Numbered from the stretch's first letter, positions 12,718 to 22,001 are shown. The stretch is 28,123 bases of DNA from Saccoglossus kowalevskii (GCF_000003605.2 NW_003112982.1:45068-73190); one strand, 5' to 3'. Numbers and translations are program-made. The notes: generated by a model from the sequence alone, not told the origin.

Positions 12718-13075
12718 TTATGGAACACATCTCTCAATATGTACTTGGAATAATTCATCGTCTGGTTGGAACTCCCTCTGGCACCTGGAATTGCAAAATA
12801 ACCAATAATGTAACATGTACGTTTTCAACAACCCACTGGTCTGTATGCATTTTAAATAGTCACATATGAATCATTAAATGTGTATTCAACTATAAGACTA
12901 TTAACCTTGGACAGTGCAGATTTCCTGATGAGGATAACGTCTCAGTACCATCAATCACGTCGTTATCAGTTACAAGGTCATTTCTTGCTAAATTGTGACC
13001 AAGTTTGGGGTAACTATTGGGTCGTCTTTCTACAGATCTTTGGCCTTGATAACCACGTGGTATTAGACGTGCTTC
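12718..13075 (-). CDS. TNIP1: TNIP coding exons 13-14: C-terminal NOA-type CCHC zinc finger
   Basis: Exon 13 (12906-13075) and exon 14 (12718-12784) encode residues 677-754. Unspliced, exon 13 would stop eight codons into the intron. Spliced at AAG|GTTAAT to ccag|GTGCCA it gives HCPRCQREFQPDDELFQVHI then ERCVP and stop. C731, C734, H748 and C752 form CX2CX13HX3C, the ubiquitin-binding finger shared by NEMO, optineurin and ABIN proteins (NEMO has CPKC...HVMEC). The protein ends two residues after the last Cys, as expected for a terminal finger. Confidence 0.9.
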
Positions 13076-16000
13076 CTGTGAAAACAGAATAATTACACTG
13101 ATTAATTTGAAACAAATTAGTAAATACAAAAAAACATATGATGAACAAATGATAACTAATTGTATCCATACATTTCAACATATTCCAGTTGAGGCCTAAA
13201 TATATTGAAGCAGAATTTGATACATAAAGAAAAATCAAGCTGCTGATGGGTGTCCAATGAGGCATGTTCTTGTAAATAGCTTCGTATTGACTAATGTACT
13301 AACATAATGAGCTGAATCTATTCACACCATACATGTAGCAAACCTAGACAATAAAGTTACCAACCTGTTTCAATGCCTCCAGTTGCATTGCTTGTATTTC
13401 CTCTACTGTAAATTGAGGAGCTTGTTGAGCTCTGTTTGGTTGTTGATAACCATAATAATTACCTTCCTGTCTAACATCAAAGAATCCTTGTTGGTAATAT
13501 GGATCTCTTGGTGGTGTGTAGTACCTCTCTCTCTCTATCTCAACTCTTGTAGCAGGAACCTATGATAAAATAGGGTTCATTGTAAAGTAACTGAGTTATT
13601 ACTTCCTTGTACTTAAAAGGCGTTAACGTATAAAATAATTGCCAGTTAGTTCCCCGTTTAAAGAGTCATGAATATTAAACTCACTTCAAAATGGGCATTC
13701 CGTGCATTGGCCTCTTTCAATGACCTTTGTAATCGAATTTTATCTTCCTTCTCTTTGCGGAAATCTTCCTCATACCAACGTGCCTGGAATAGTTGTGATA
13801 ACTGCCGTTAGTGAATGATTGAACACAATATATTTTTATTATAAAGCAAATTACGATTAATTTAAAAAGCAAAATAAAATTGAAAACAAAATCTGCAATT
13901 TGAAATAATAATAATAATTTGATCTAATAATAAGTTAAATGTTCAAAATTGAAATTGAAATTTGGAAATAGAATGAATCATTCACAAAGCAAGCAATGAA
14001 TTTAAAACATCAATGCTGTAATTAAACCCAGTGACAATTTCTCGAATGTGTATCACACACCTGCTGTTCATATGTGTCCTTTTCTTGTTTTAAAGTTTTA
14101 TTTTCTTTCTTAAGATCCTCCAGTTGATTAACCATACGTTCACGGTCTTGTCTTTCGGTATGAAAATCTTCTTTGTATGTTATGACTTGTGCTTCTAAAG
14201 CCTCAATATGACTTCGCATTTCATTAGATTGCATGGGTTCTGGCACTTCCTCGGTTTCTGATAATGGTCGCCCACGAGGCTGAGGTGGAAGCTCAGCAAG
14301 TGCCTGTGGTGGACAAACAGGTTTAATTACATGAAACGAGTAAATACCGCCACATTAAATCCATGTGAAACTGTATGTAAAATAACAATAGAAATCATTG
14401 TTTCCCTCACAAAATCATGAATTTAAAATCCAGTGAAAATGCTCAAAATATTGAAATAGTGGAATTAAATGCCACAAAAAAAAACAATTGTTTAAAGTAC
14501 ATGTATAGCCTACCTTATTTAGACGTTTAATTTCTTTTTCAAGTGCAGCTCGTTGGTTCATTATCTGAATATTTTGTCTTTCAAGTGATACCACTCTTTG
14601 TTGTAAGGTTTGGCACCTTGCCCTTTCTTCATGCAAATCAGCTACAGCTTGTTCTCGTGTATTTTCTTCAACTTCAACTCTTTTTCTCGCATCATTTAGC
14701 ATACGATCAATATCCTTCTGTTTCTTATCACCAATCGAACTTTCCATCGACCGTAATCTAGAATTCTCTGATGATATGGCATCTAGTCGTCTTTTAAAAT
14801 CATGTATCGTTGCCTCCAGACTAGCTTTCATAGCTGTATAATGAGAGTCCCACTGTTGATTCACTTGAATTACCTGTTTTAAAGCAAAAAAATAATTAAC
14901 ATGTAATTTTAAAAGAGAGTATCAAATACCCATGATAATGAAGAACATGACAACAATAAAATAGGACTAGGATGTAAGTAAAAAAATATATGCAGCAACA
15001 ACATATTATAAAAATGTAGATGCTTCAATACCTCTTTATTCTGCTTCTCAAGGGCAGCTATCTTCTTTTTTAATTTTGAACTATCTTCGAGACTACTAGC
15101 GTTATGCGATGACATCATTAATAGTAGTTGATCATCATTCTTAAAAAAAAAGTTGAAACAATAAGTGTAGATACATGTACCATAGGTATTATCCAGCAAC
15201 TACAATATAAATTTCATTTCATTAATAGGAAATTGTACATTTGAAAGGTCTTTACCTTGGAGGATTTTTCTTTCATTGAGGAAATAATATCGGCTTTATT
15301 CACTATTTCATATTCTTCATTTTGCTCTTTTTCATCAGATAATTTTTTTAACTTCAATTTAAGAGTTTCATTCTCCTCCCTTAGAGAGAAACAAACATTG
15401 ACATGAATTAAATAGAGTTCTCAATTTGAAAAGAACACACTTTTGCAATGAACAATCAGCCTAATAGTCACCTTTGATGTTGGCAAATTTCATCATACTC
15501 CTCTCTCAACTGTTTGTTTTCTGTTTTCAATTTCTCATTTTCTTCAAGTAAGTTGTCATAAAATACCTGTGAAACAATAACAAATATACTTTGTCAATAT
15601 GTATAATCTCAATTCTTTTTCTTAACGTGGGATGCGGCTAACTTGTTTTTTTAAACTGCGCATTTTTCTGCGCATATGTCTATGCCATATCAACACAAAA
15701 TTTACATCCCCAAGATAAACATTTCATCAATTTAGTTTTGAATTTTTTTACATTTTTTCCATAACTACCACGGTTACTTGTTGCTATAGAAACCACTAGA
15801 CGGCCATTATTATTAGGATTCATGGGATTTGTTAAGTAAATATCTTAAAATCAAGATCGGTGACCCCCCTATTTTTTAAAGCTTATTTGATTAAGATAAA
15901 CTAACCAAGCTATATGGAGCGTTTTAGGAAATCGCTGTGCTGCTATTATAACAATTTTTAATAAAATAATGAAATTTAAAATTTCAATCATCTCCAAAAA

Positions 16001-18559
16001 TGCAGATAATTTAGCATAATTCAGTATCATTTCGCTATACAGAGCTTTGATATACGTTTCTGATAAACTTACCGATTCGCCNNNNNNNNNNNNNNNNNNN
16101 NNNNNNNNNNNNNNNNNNNNNNNNNNNNNNNNNNNNNNNNNNNNNNNNNNNNNNNNNNNNNNNNNNNNNNNNNNNNNNNNNNNNNNNNNNNNNNNNNNNN
16201 NNNNNNNNNNNNNNNNNNNNNNNNNNNNNNNNNNNNNNNNNNNNNNNNNNNNNNNNNNNNNNNNNNNNNNNNNNNNNNNNNNNNNNNNNNNNNNNNNNNN
16301 NNNNNNNNNNNNNNNNNNNNNGACACTAGAGGGCGCCACATCTCCAAAAATTGACCGGTGACCATACATTTTTTTGTTGTTCTTGAATACTCCAAACTTA
16401 GTTCTGCTACTGTAGAGAATTTCAGAAAATTACTGTGCAACATTACCCTTAGTAGCTACCCTCCTTAAATAAATCCCACTCTTGACGATTACCAAAACTT
16501 AAAAAAATACCAGCAAATAAATTGAAAAAAATAATAATAAAATATATGAAAAAAATATGAATGATATTCTATTAACAGAAAAAATGAAAAAAAAAGCCCA
16601 AACTAGAATCTTATTTTAATCAGATTGAGTTGAGCATGAACTTACCGTTTTAGTTTTATTATGTTTTTCCAACTTGGCTGTTTCTTTAATTAACTGGGTT
16701 ACTATAGGTGTTATTACTGACTGTGTTTCTCTACTTGACCTATCCAGGACTGCTTTTAAATCCCTTATTAGCAACGATGGGGACTCACATTGATCATACG
16801 ATGCTGTAGAGTGGCTGGAGAGCATTTCATCTGCACCGCTGACTTCACTTCTTAGGGATTCGTTTGGCACATCCTACAGTATAGATAAGCATAGTGGTGA
16901 TTTGAATGCTCATCAAGATATACATTCATTGCTGAATTATCTGCCCTACCCGGGAGCCAAGAGCAAATTATAGTCAGAATTAGAGAATCAACAATAATTT
17001 GTTTAAAAAGCTATTTACCTCTGATGGCAGGTCACCCGAGTGGATACTGTTTTGTGCATGTTCAGACTGATTGCTTATTTCTTGGTTTGATTGATGTTCT
17101 GCATCAATATCTGATGGCGATGAATCGAAAACAACTTCTGAGTTCAGAAGTGATTCAGAGTTCAAGGAGGATAGAAGGTCTGTCTTATTAGCATCATATC
17201 CATTACTATCATAATCCTGCAATAATAAACAATCGTGAAAGTTAATAAAAAGTATGACAACAAAATAATATTATTAAAACAAATCTTGTCAATTAACAAA
17301 CAAACAAACAAACAACAATACCTTTTTATCATTATGTTTGTCATTGTAGTGATCTGTAGTTTTTCCATTTGATCTCTGTATCACTAGCGTTTCACTCAGC
17401 TGACAACTGCTCGAGGGAGTACCGGTTGTAAGACTAGCAGCCCTGGATGCAGCTGTCAGTGCTTGTGCTGTGTCCTTCAGTTGTTTCACCTGCTCTTGGG
17501 ATTCACTTAACATAACAGCTGTGATGATAGTAAATTAAAAAAATAATATTAATTGAATATTTTTTTAATATTTATAATTTCTGATAGAATTATATCCATT
17601 GACCACTTCAAATTTAGACAATCTAAAAAATAAGGTATTCCCTATTATTTAGACAAGCCAATAGTAAATGTTGTTCTTAATCTTTATTGTGTGCAAATTT
17701 TATCACACTTTGCAGTTTTTGGTACAGTGTGTTTATTTTTCTTAGTTGTATGTACCAAACCATGGTTAGGCCAGACTTTTACGATCCCTTGTTTCGCGAA
17801 CCCGCCGAATGAACAGGAGCCGAAAATTAAATAAAAATATAATTTTATTTCAGCGTAATTTCTCGCGCCCGCTGACTTCTAAGGGCAAAAAAATGCTAAA
17901 AAAATATTATTTTTATCTTCATTTTTTTACCGCCCACCGCATAACAAATCCAAGTTGCATTTTCGTGGGAGTATCATGATCAAAGCACCGAATTCTCGCA
18001 CAGATGAGAAACACGGTTATACATGGAATAAAATTTTATTTCATTTCTTCTCTCCGATCAATGATCTCACTTACAATTCTTCGAGAATCACACAAATCTA
18101 ATGGAAAAAAATAATTAATTTTATTTTTTTCCGCCCTCCTCAAAAAAATTGCCTTATAAAAACTCGCATAACAAGGAATAAAAAAAGTCTGGCCTAACCA
18201 GAGCATGATGTAGCTATTCCATATCATTTGTTGTGTTTTTTTTATTCAGGCGAATGACCTCACGTTCCAAAGCTAGCAACGCCGTTTCGGCTGTTGCTTC
18301 TGTGCTGCCCACCCCCTCTGGAAAATACACAAGTGTTAATGTAATGTATAGTGACGGGTATCTTTTCAAAGCATTTACACCGATTTCAACACACGCCAAA
18401 AACATATTTTTTTTTGTAAAAATATAATTTACCTAACGTTCCACAGCCACTGACCCGCCTCTTGAGGGAAATATTTTCATTTCGTAATTCACGGTTCTCA
18501 TGGTGAAGTCGTTGGTTTTCCATGCGTAGATCGTATTCGCTTACTGTATGTAGTTCCAT
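12718..18559 (-). CDS. TNIP1: TNIP/ABIN-family TNFAIP3-interacting protein, 14 coding exons, 754 aa
   Basis: Adaptor protein that in vertebrates binds polyubiquitin and A20 (TNFAIP3) in the cytoplasm and dampens NF-kappaB and cell-death signalling. I joined the exons by hand: 18433-18559, 18264-18317, 17322-17518, 17019-17216, 16646-16873, 15472-15566, 15256-15379, 15032-15139, 14514-14873, 14061-14303, 13685-13783, 13365-13559, 12906-13075, 12718-12784. Every junction is GT-AG with matching phase, and the sum is 2265 nt, ending in TAA. The start ATG has a G at -3 and +4 and an in-frame TAA 27 bases upstream. Domains in order: N-terminal coiled coil (1-40), low-complexity Ser/Asn/Asp-rich region (~85-210), coiled coil (~205-375), ABIN homology domain 1 with NQQWDSHY and EIKRLNKAL (~378-500), UBAN (~540-553), UBAN-like repeat (582-596), Tyr/Pro/Gln-rich linker (612-676), CCHC zinc finger (731-752). 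Human TNIP1 (636 aa) has the same order but no zinc finger; TNIP2 has one, so this is best called a pro-orthologue of the TNIP family. Seen: motifs and splice sites. Inferred: function. Confidence 0.93.
13365..13559 (-). CDS. TNIP1: TNIP coding exon 12: Tyr/Pro/Gln-rich linker
   Basis: The exon encodes residues 612-676: a charged start (VEIERERYY), then a low-complexity stretch with PPRDPYYQQ, NYYGYQQPN and QQAPQ, then a short helix (VEEIQAMQLEALKQ). Vertebrate TNIP1 also carries a Pro/Tyr-rich tail after UBAN, without residue-level conservation. Acceptor atag|GTT and donor CAG|GTTGGT, phase 0/0, 195 nt. Confidence 0.85.
13685..13783 (-). CDS. TNIP1: TNIP coding exon 11: second UBAN-like heptad segment
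   Basis: This 99-nt exon encodes residues 579-611. It contains WYEEDFRKEKEDKIRLQ (581-597), which repeats the shape of UBAN: aromatic, Glu, Asp-Phe, two residues, Glu-Lys, two residues, Lys. The Arg residues of the consensus are replaced by Lys. Its DF lies exactly 42 residues (six heptads) after the first DF. Splice sites are ccag|GCA and GAA|GTGAGT, phase 0 on both sides, so the exon could be skipped without a frameshift. Confidence 0.88.
14061..14303 (-). CDS. TNIP1: TNIP coding exon 10: ABIN homology domain 2 / UBAN ubiquitin-binding motif
   Basis: The exon encodes residues 498-578. After a Pro-rich spacer (LPPQPRGRPLSETEE) comes a coiled coil holding YKEDFHTERQDRERM at 540-554, which fits the UBAN consensus DFxxERxxRE. 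D543, F544, E547, R548, R551 and E552 are all present. Mutation of the matching Asp in mouse ABIN1 (D485N) abolishes binding of linear and K63-linked ubiquitin chains, so this copy is predicted to be functional. Phase 0 at both ends; donor CAG|GTGTGT. Confidence 0.92.
14514..14873 (-). CDS. TNIP1: TNIP coding exon 9: ABIN homology domain 1
   Basis: A single 360-nt, phase 0/0 exon encodes residues 378-497. It starts with VIQVNQQWDSHYTAMK and ends with LEKEIKRLNK. Human TNIP1 has VNKQWDQHFRSMK and EKEIQRLNKAL in the same places with nearly the same spacing, and a shared (V/M)EEN/(M)EET block between them. In vertebrate ABINs this domain binds A20. The match is the strongest evidence for the family call. 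Acceptor is aaacag|GTA, donor AAG|GTAGGC. Confidence 0.92.
15032..15566 (-). CDS. TNIP1: TNIP coding exons 6-8 (central coiled coil)
   Basis: Exons 15472-15566, 15256-15379 and 15032-15139 encode residues 269-377, a long charged helix (LLEENEKLKTENKQLREE, then EENETLKLKLKKL, then KLKKKIAALEKQNKE). Human TNIP1 has a similar run (LRKENEALKAKL, LREENLELKKLL) just before ABIN homology domain 1. Exon 6 ends in phase 2 (AG|GTGACT) and exon 7 starts with the completing G. Residues 323-326 (YEIV after two Glu) look like an LC3-interacting motif; see findings. Confidence 0.87.
15855..16446. repeat. diverged direct repeat flanking the sequence gap
   Basis: Segments near 15855-15955 and 16353-16446 share GATCGGTGACC/GACCGGTGACC, a T-run and then TTTTAGGAAATCGCTGTGC/TTTCAGAAAATTACTGTGC in the same order. 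They are about 497 bp apart with the N run between them, as expected when a repeat defeats assembly. Confidence 0.5.
16082..16321. other. assembly gap (240 N)
   Basis: A run of 240 N lies in the intron between TNIP exons 5 and 6. Exon phases on both sides are 0, and the protein aligns with human TNIP1 across the junction without an obvious deletion, so a missing exon is not required, though a phase-0 exon cannot be excluded. Confidence 0.99.
16646..17518 (-). CDS. TNIP1: TNIP coding exons 3-5 (Ser/Asn/Asp-rich N-terminal region)
   Basis: Exons 17322-17518, 17019-17216 and 16646-16873 encode residues ~61-268. The first part (SESQEQVKQLKDTAQAL) lines up with the SQMEATRLRQKAEEL segment of human TNIP1. 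The middle is disordered: Ser, Asn, Asp and Gln dominate, with patches such as SSPSDID. The last part (LLIRDLKAVLDRSSRET to KLEKHNK) resembles the human helix before the central coiled coil. Donors are AAG|GTATTG, GAG|GTAAAT and ACG|GTAAGT, all phase 0. Weak conservation is normal for this part of the family. Confidence 0.85.
17763..18200. mobile_element. 438-bp TIR element inside a TNIP intron
   Basis: The ends are inverted copies: TGGTTAGGCCAGACTTTT at 17763 and its complement ending at 18200. Beyond that, ATCCCTTGTTTCGCGA matches the inverse of the other end with a few changes, giving ~35-bp terminal repeats. The interior is A/T-rich with no ORF, so it is a non-autonomous DNA transposon. 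It explains most of the large size (745 bp) of the intron between exons 2 and 3; neighbouring introns are mostly 90-290 bp. No clear target duplication is visible. Confidence 0.7.
18264..18559 (-). CDS. TNIP1: TNIP coding exons 1-2 (start codon and N-terminal coiled coil)
   Basis: Exon 1 (18433-18559) encodes residues 1-42, rich in Leu, Glu, Asn and Arg with heptad spacing, and ends G|GTAAAT one base into codon 43. Exon 2 (18264-18317, only 54 nt) completes that codon as Glu and ends C|GTGAGG, again in phase 1. The alternative GAG|GTCATT donor a few bases further on would break the phase with exon 3, so I rejected it. The short N-terminal helix corresponds to the coiled coil that opens vertebrate TNIP1. 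Confidence 0.85.
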
Positions 18560-18930
18560 AGCCGTAACAACTGCATCCAGTGCTTAATCTATGTATACAG
18601 ATGAAAAATCACATGCCTCTTAGTCACAGTAATGTTTAGTTGGTGCGTAGGTGTTCACGTCACTGCGGTTCAAATGTCTTGCACAGTCACTGTTAGTCGC
18701 AGTTTTATACTGAACTTGTTTACAACAATAATTGCAGATATAACTCGTTTACAAGACTCCACGTCTGACACCACATCCAATAACATATTAGCTCGCTCAA
18801 TAGTTCGTATTAGATGTACAGATACGATTGCAAAGTCAGGTGATTGTCGTATATTTTAAAACAAAATCCAGATTGGTCCAGAATTTATATAATTTGGGGA
18901 GGAGGAAGTGAGTCAAGTTGTGCGAATTTC

Positions 18931-18940
18931 GGGGTTTCCC
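18931..18940. promoter_or_regulatory. NF-kappaB/Dorsal-type site
   Basis: GGGGTTTCCC matches GGGRNNYYCC exactly. It lies about 370 bases upstream of the TNIP start codon, inside the proposed first intron. Confidence 0.4.
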
Positions 18941-19400
18941 AGTCGTATTTCCTGTTTCAGTCAGTTTATATTTAAATCTGCTTCGTTTTGCAAAGAACTT
19001 AATGCCCCGTGTGTTACCAAAACGTCATAGAGAGTACGTTTGAAGGGGTAGGGGTTTGGAAATAAATGTGCAAAAAACTCGCTTATTTATCACTTTTTAT
19101 TCAAGCAGATACGATGCAAAATTTAATAAATGCAATATGCAACAAGCATTCCTACCTAGAATTTTGTCGATACGATCCTGTTTTTACTCATAGCCACATA
19201 AACACCCGCACTTCACTGGTAATAGTGTAAACGATAAGCGCGTACTGCACGAATGACATAAAAAAAGATTGTTTTTGGAGGCCTGGTACAATTTATATAT
19301 CTAGTTAAAATATATTCAAACAGCTTCCAAACAAGCAATCAGCCAATCACAGCAGTCATGACAACAGTTTTTGGTAGTCAAAAATCAACGTGTGTCAACG

Positions 19401-19437
19401 GGACTTTTCCAGGGCATTCCCCCAGTGGGGAATTTCC
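19401..19437. promoter_or_regulatory. cluster of kappaB and kappaB-like sites in intron 1
   Basis: Within 37 bases there is GGGAATTTCC (19428-19437, exact consensus), GGACTTTTCC (19401-19410) and GGGCATTCCCC (19412-19422), the last two being near-matches. A further half-site, AAAATTCCCC, is at 19481-19490. Confidence 0.45.
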
Positions 19438-19771
19438 ATATTCTATAAATTGTTATTATTCGAGAAGTTATATATGTGGCAAAATTCCCCAAATCATGAC
19501 GCATCTGGTAAATACGATGCCATTCCAGTTATGACGGACACAGTAAGAATAATTCTTCAACGTATTTATTAAATGTTAAAGGAGTTGAAAAGGAAAGTAT
19601 AAAGCGATAACCGTCGCAAAGATGTTTGTGCTGAAGTCGTCGCGGTCGAGACGCCGAGGAGCCTGCACCTTTTGTTCACCGGGATAAATAAGTCAAACCA
19701 AACCACGAAGCTCATGGAATATCTGCCGTACCAGATATCAAATGTTTTGCTATAAAACGACTCACTCTTAC

Positions 19772-19850
19772 CTGAAAACGTCAAAGTACGGCTGCTATTA
19801 CTGAGCTACCATTGTACGTCTACGGCACGAGCTGTAGCACACGAATGAGA
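19772..19850 (-). other. TNIP1: probable non-coding first exon of the TNIP gene (5' UTR)
   Basis: A strong donor, TTTTCAG|GTAAGAGTGAG, sits at 19772/19771 on the minus strand, below a promoter-like cluster. It would splice to an acceptor just above the start codon: tgcag| at 18570, or ccc atag| at 18588 as an alternative. The upstream end is a guess from a TATA-like CTATTAATAG at 19877-19886. The exon contains a four-codon upstream ORF (ATG at 19812, stop at 19798-19800) with an A at -3. Confidence 0.45.
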
Positions 19851-19948
19851 TGCGCATGCGCCGTAGACAGAACAATCTATTAATAGCAAAACAGGGTGGG
19901 GAAATTCCCCCCAACGCTTACAATAAGAATCGTCCCGCCTTCCGGGAA
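19851..19948 (-). promoter_or_regulatory. probable TNIP promoter (NRF-1, TATA-like, kappaB and STAT/ETS sites)
   Basis: Going upstream from the putative first exon: a perfect NRF-1-type site TGCGCATGCGC (19851-19861), a palindromic CTATTAATAG (19877-19886), a palindromic kappaB site GGGGAAATTCCCC (19898-19910) and TTCCGGGAA (19940-19948), which fits both STAT and ETS cores. The spacing is that of a compact promoter reading leftwards. All of this is motif matching; no transcript data support the start site. Confidence 0.45.
19898..19910. promoter_or_regulatory. palindromic NF-kappaB site
   Basis: GGGGAAATTCCCC is a symmetric match to the Rel/NF-kappaB consensus GGGRNNYYCC. It lies about 125 bases above the first-exon donor of a gene whose product inhibits NF-kappaB. 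Confidence 0.55.
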
Positions 19949-19949
19949 A

Positions 19950-21992
19950 CAAGTTAGCCAAGGAAACAAACTATGAGGTATTTCTATCGGAATGGAGAAA
20001 ATACAGAAAACTAAATGTAGAAGAGAATTTGAGTTGTTCGCCATCATAAAACATCTATTTTAAATGAACGCCACGTGAAGTCTGGTACCATATAGGTAAG
20101 ACGTAGGAGTGTTCTGCAATATCAAAAACAACATCTTTCCACTAATTTTTAAATAAAAAATTACCCCTTTTAGGTAAGAATAAAAACACACTTATTTTAG
20201 CATCTTGAATTGTCAATGTATAATGTTCCAGCTTACTGCCTCCACATGTTAGAGAGAGCAGTGGACGGTCATGAAACCGTGCGAGCGGACTATGTAATTT
20301 TAGAGGGACGCCAGTCTTGTCGTTCTGTTCGAACGTCTCTGTGATTTGATGTGTTTTAGTTCAGGTGGAACTTCCAAAAACAAAACAAGGTCTTCCACTG
20401 CTCTACCTATGAGTAGCTATTGCTTTTAAAAAGTACCCCTTATTTGGTTTCGCGTGCACCTTTCTCCGCAAAATTCAGAAAACTCTACCAGCTAAGTCCC
20501 CGGGGCAAATTTTGCGATATATTATGATATAAAAATACATATCGACTCACAGATCAGCCGTCATTCCCTTCGCACCTTTGCAAGACAGACGAAGTGTGTG
20601 TGTTTTTAACACGTGACATATTCTACGCGGAAGAAATCAAATAAATATCAACCGAAGTGCACCATGTCCAATGTCCATTCCATTGTCCAATCCTGGTTTA
20701 ACTTTTTTTGCAACTACTACATTTATTTGTTTTTGGTCGCATCGCAGTGGAAAACCTTTCCATTTTTCGTTGACTGAAGTCCGGTATAACTTATAACTAA
20801 CAACATCCATATATTCCAATGTAGAAGAAATAATGCCACCACACAAAAACAGTGTCTTGTAGTGAAGAGAAAACAAGTTACGATCTCAATGAACGCACAA
20901 TGTCGAAAAGATTTCGGAAAAATAAAGGATCTAATTGTCAACATAAGCAAAAATTATTAAGTATTGAATAACGCCGAACAACTTGTAATGTCATTTGATA
21001 TTCAATTACTTTTTATACGTGTCATATCATTTCCACGTGTCCGTGAATATAGTACATAACATAACACGGAGAAGTAAGCTCTGTACATCCTTGACGACTC
21101 TTCCGCCTCGGTGAACGGGCCACACTAGTCTCACAATGACCTGTATGCCCGGATTAATATGTTTGTATTCAAAGTTTATCACACTCAAAGAAATGTTGTA
21201 TGTAGGACCTCGACAGGGAAAACTTTCTTGAGATCTCATTGAGAACTTACTGGCCCTTCTCGTTGAAACTTGAACTTAAAGCAGAACATCTTTAAATGAT
21301 GTGCTTAATCTCAGTGTCCGTTTTTACAGTTGATCGGATTGTTGTATACAACAAGAACATCCATACATTTTGTATTTTTTTTGTTTATTCGTTTTAAAGT
21401 TACTCGTCGCATAGGCTGCGTATCCTTGTGCTATCTGAACACAGCAATATATGGTGTCGTGCACGTCATGAAACACTGAATTGACAGTAAATATCATAAA
21501 AATGTATTTATATCCATGACTGAATAGTAAGTCATGAAACGATTCAAATTTAGTGATGATTCTAGAGTTGGCAACACCACCTTATTTAGTTAAATAAAAA
21601 GTTAATTAAAATAATTTTCATGCAACGGTTGTTTGCCTATAAGGGGTCCGGGTGCCCGACGGAGAGCGACACCAATCAACAGGTGCTCGTTATATTCCTA
21701 GGTTGCTGTATTTTGATAATAAATATATGATAGTAGTACAAATAACAAAGATATGAAAGTATTACTCGTATTGCGACTTTATAACAAGCTTAATTTATAA
21801 ACAAAATACAACAACCCTGCAAAATTACGAGCATTGTGCTTCAATCTCAAAGCTACAATGACCAGATAACATTTGGTGATACATGCTTTATATTGATCTA
21901 TTAATTCTCGCGTGCGATGTTAGGCGCAACAATTTCGCCGATAACACGAACGCTCTAATACCGTGTTATGCAGAATGGAAATTGAGGCTCAA
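19950..21992. other. intergenic upstream of TNIP, no gene assigned
   Basis: The only segment of note is a minus-strand open frame near 21027-21239 (GPTYNISLSVINFEYKHINP...), coding-like in composition but unassigned; see findings. Otherwise A/T-rich unique sequence. Confidence 0.5.
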
Positions 21993-22001
21993 TAGTTGAT
22001 A

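Noticed and set aside
12890-13129. Reading exon 13 straight through to the stop in the intron as the protein end
   Set aside because: Splicing at AAG|GTTAAT restores a complete CCHC finger in frame, which cannot be coincidence.
16047-16443. Frames on both strands that appear open across the gap
   Set aside because: They are open only because N bases contain no stop codons.
18632-18859. 75-codon plus-strand frame just upstream of the TNIP start
   Set aside because: It opposes the gene within its proposed first intron, lacks protein-like composition and has no splice partner.
18875-18892. TATA-like ATTATATAAATT on the minus strand as TNIP core promoter
   Set aside because: The strong donor at 19772 and the NRF-1/kappaB cluster above it make an upstream start more likely; kept only as an alternative.
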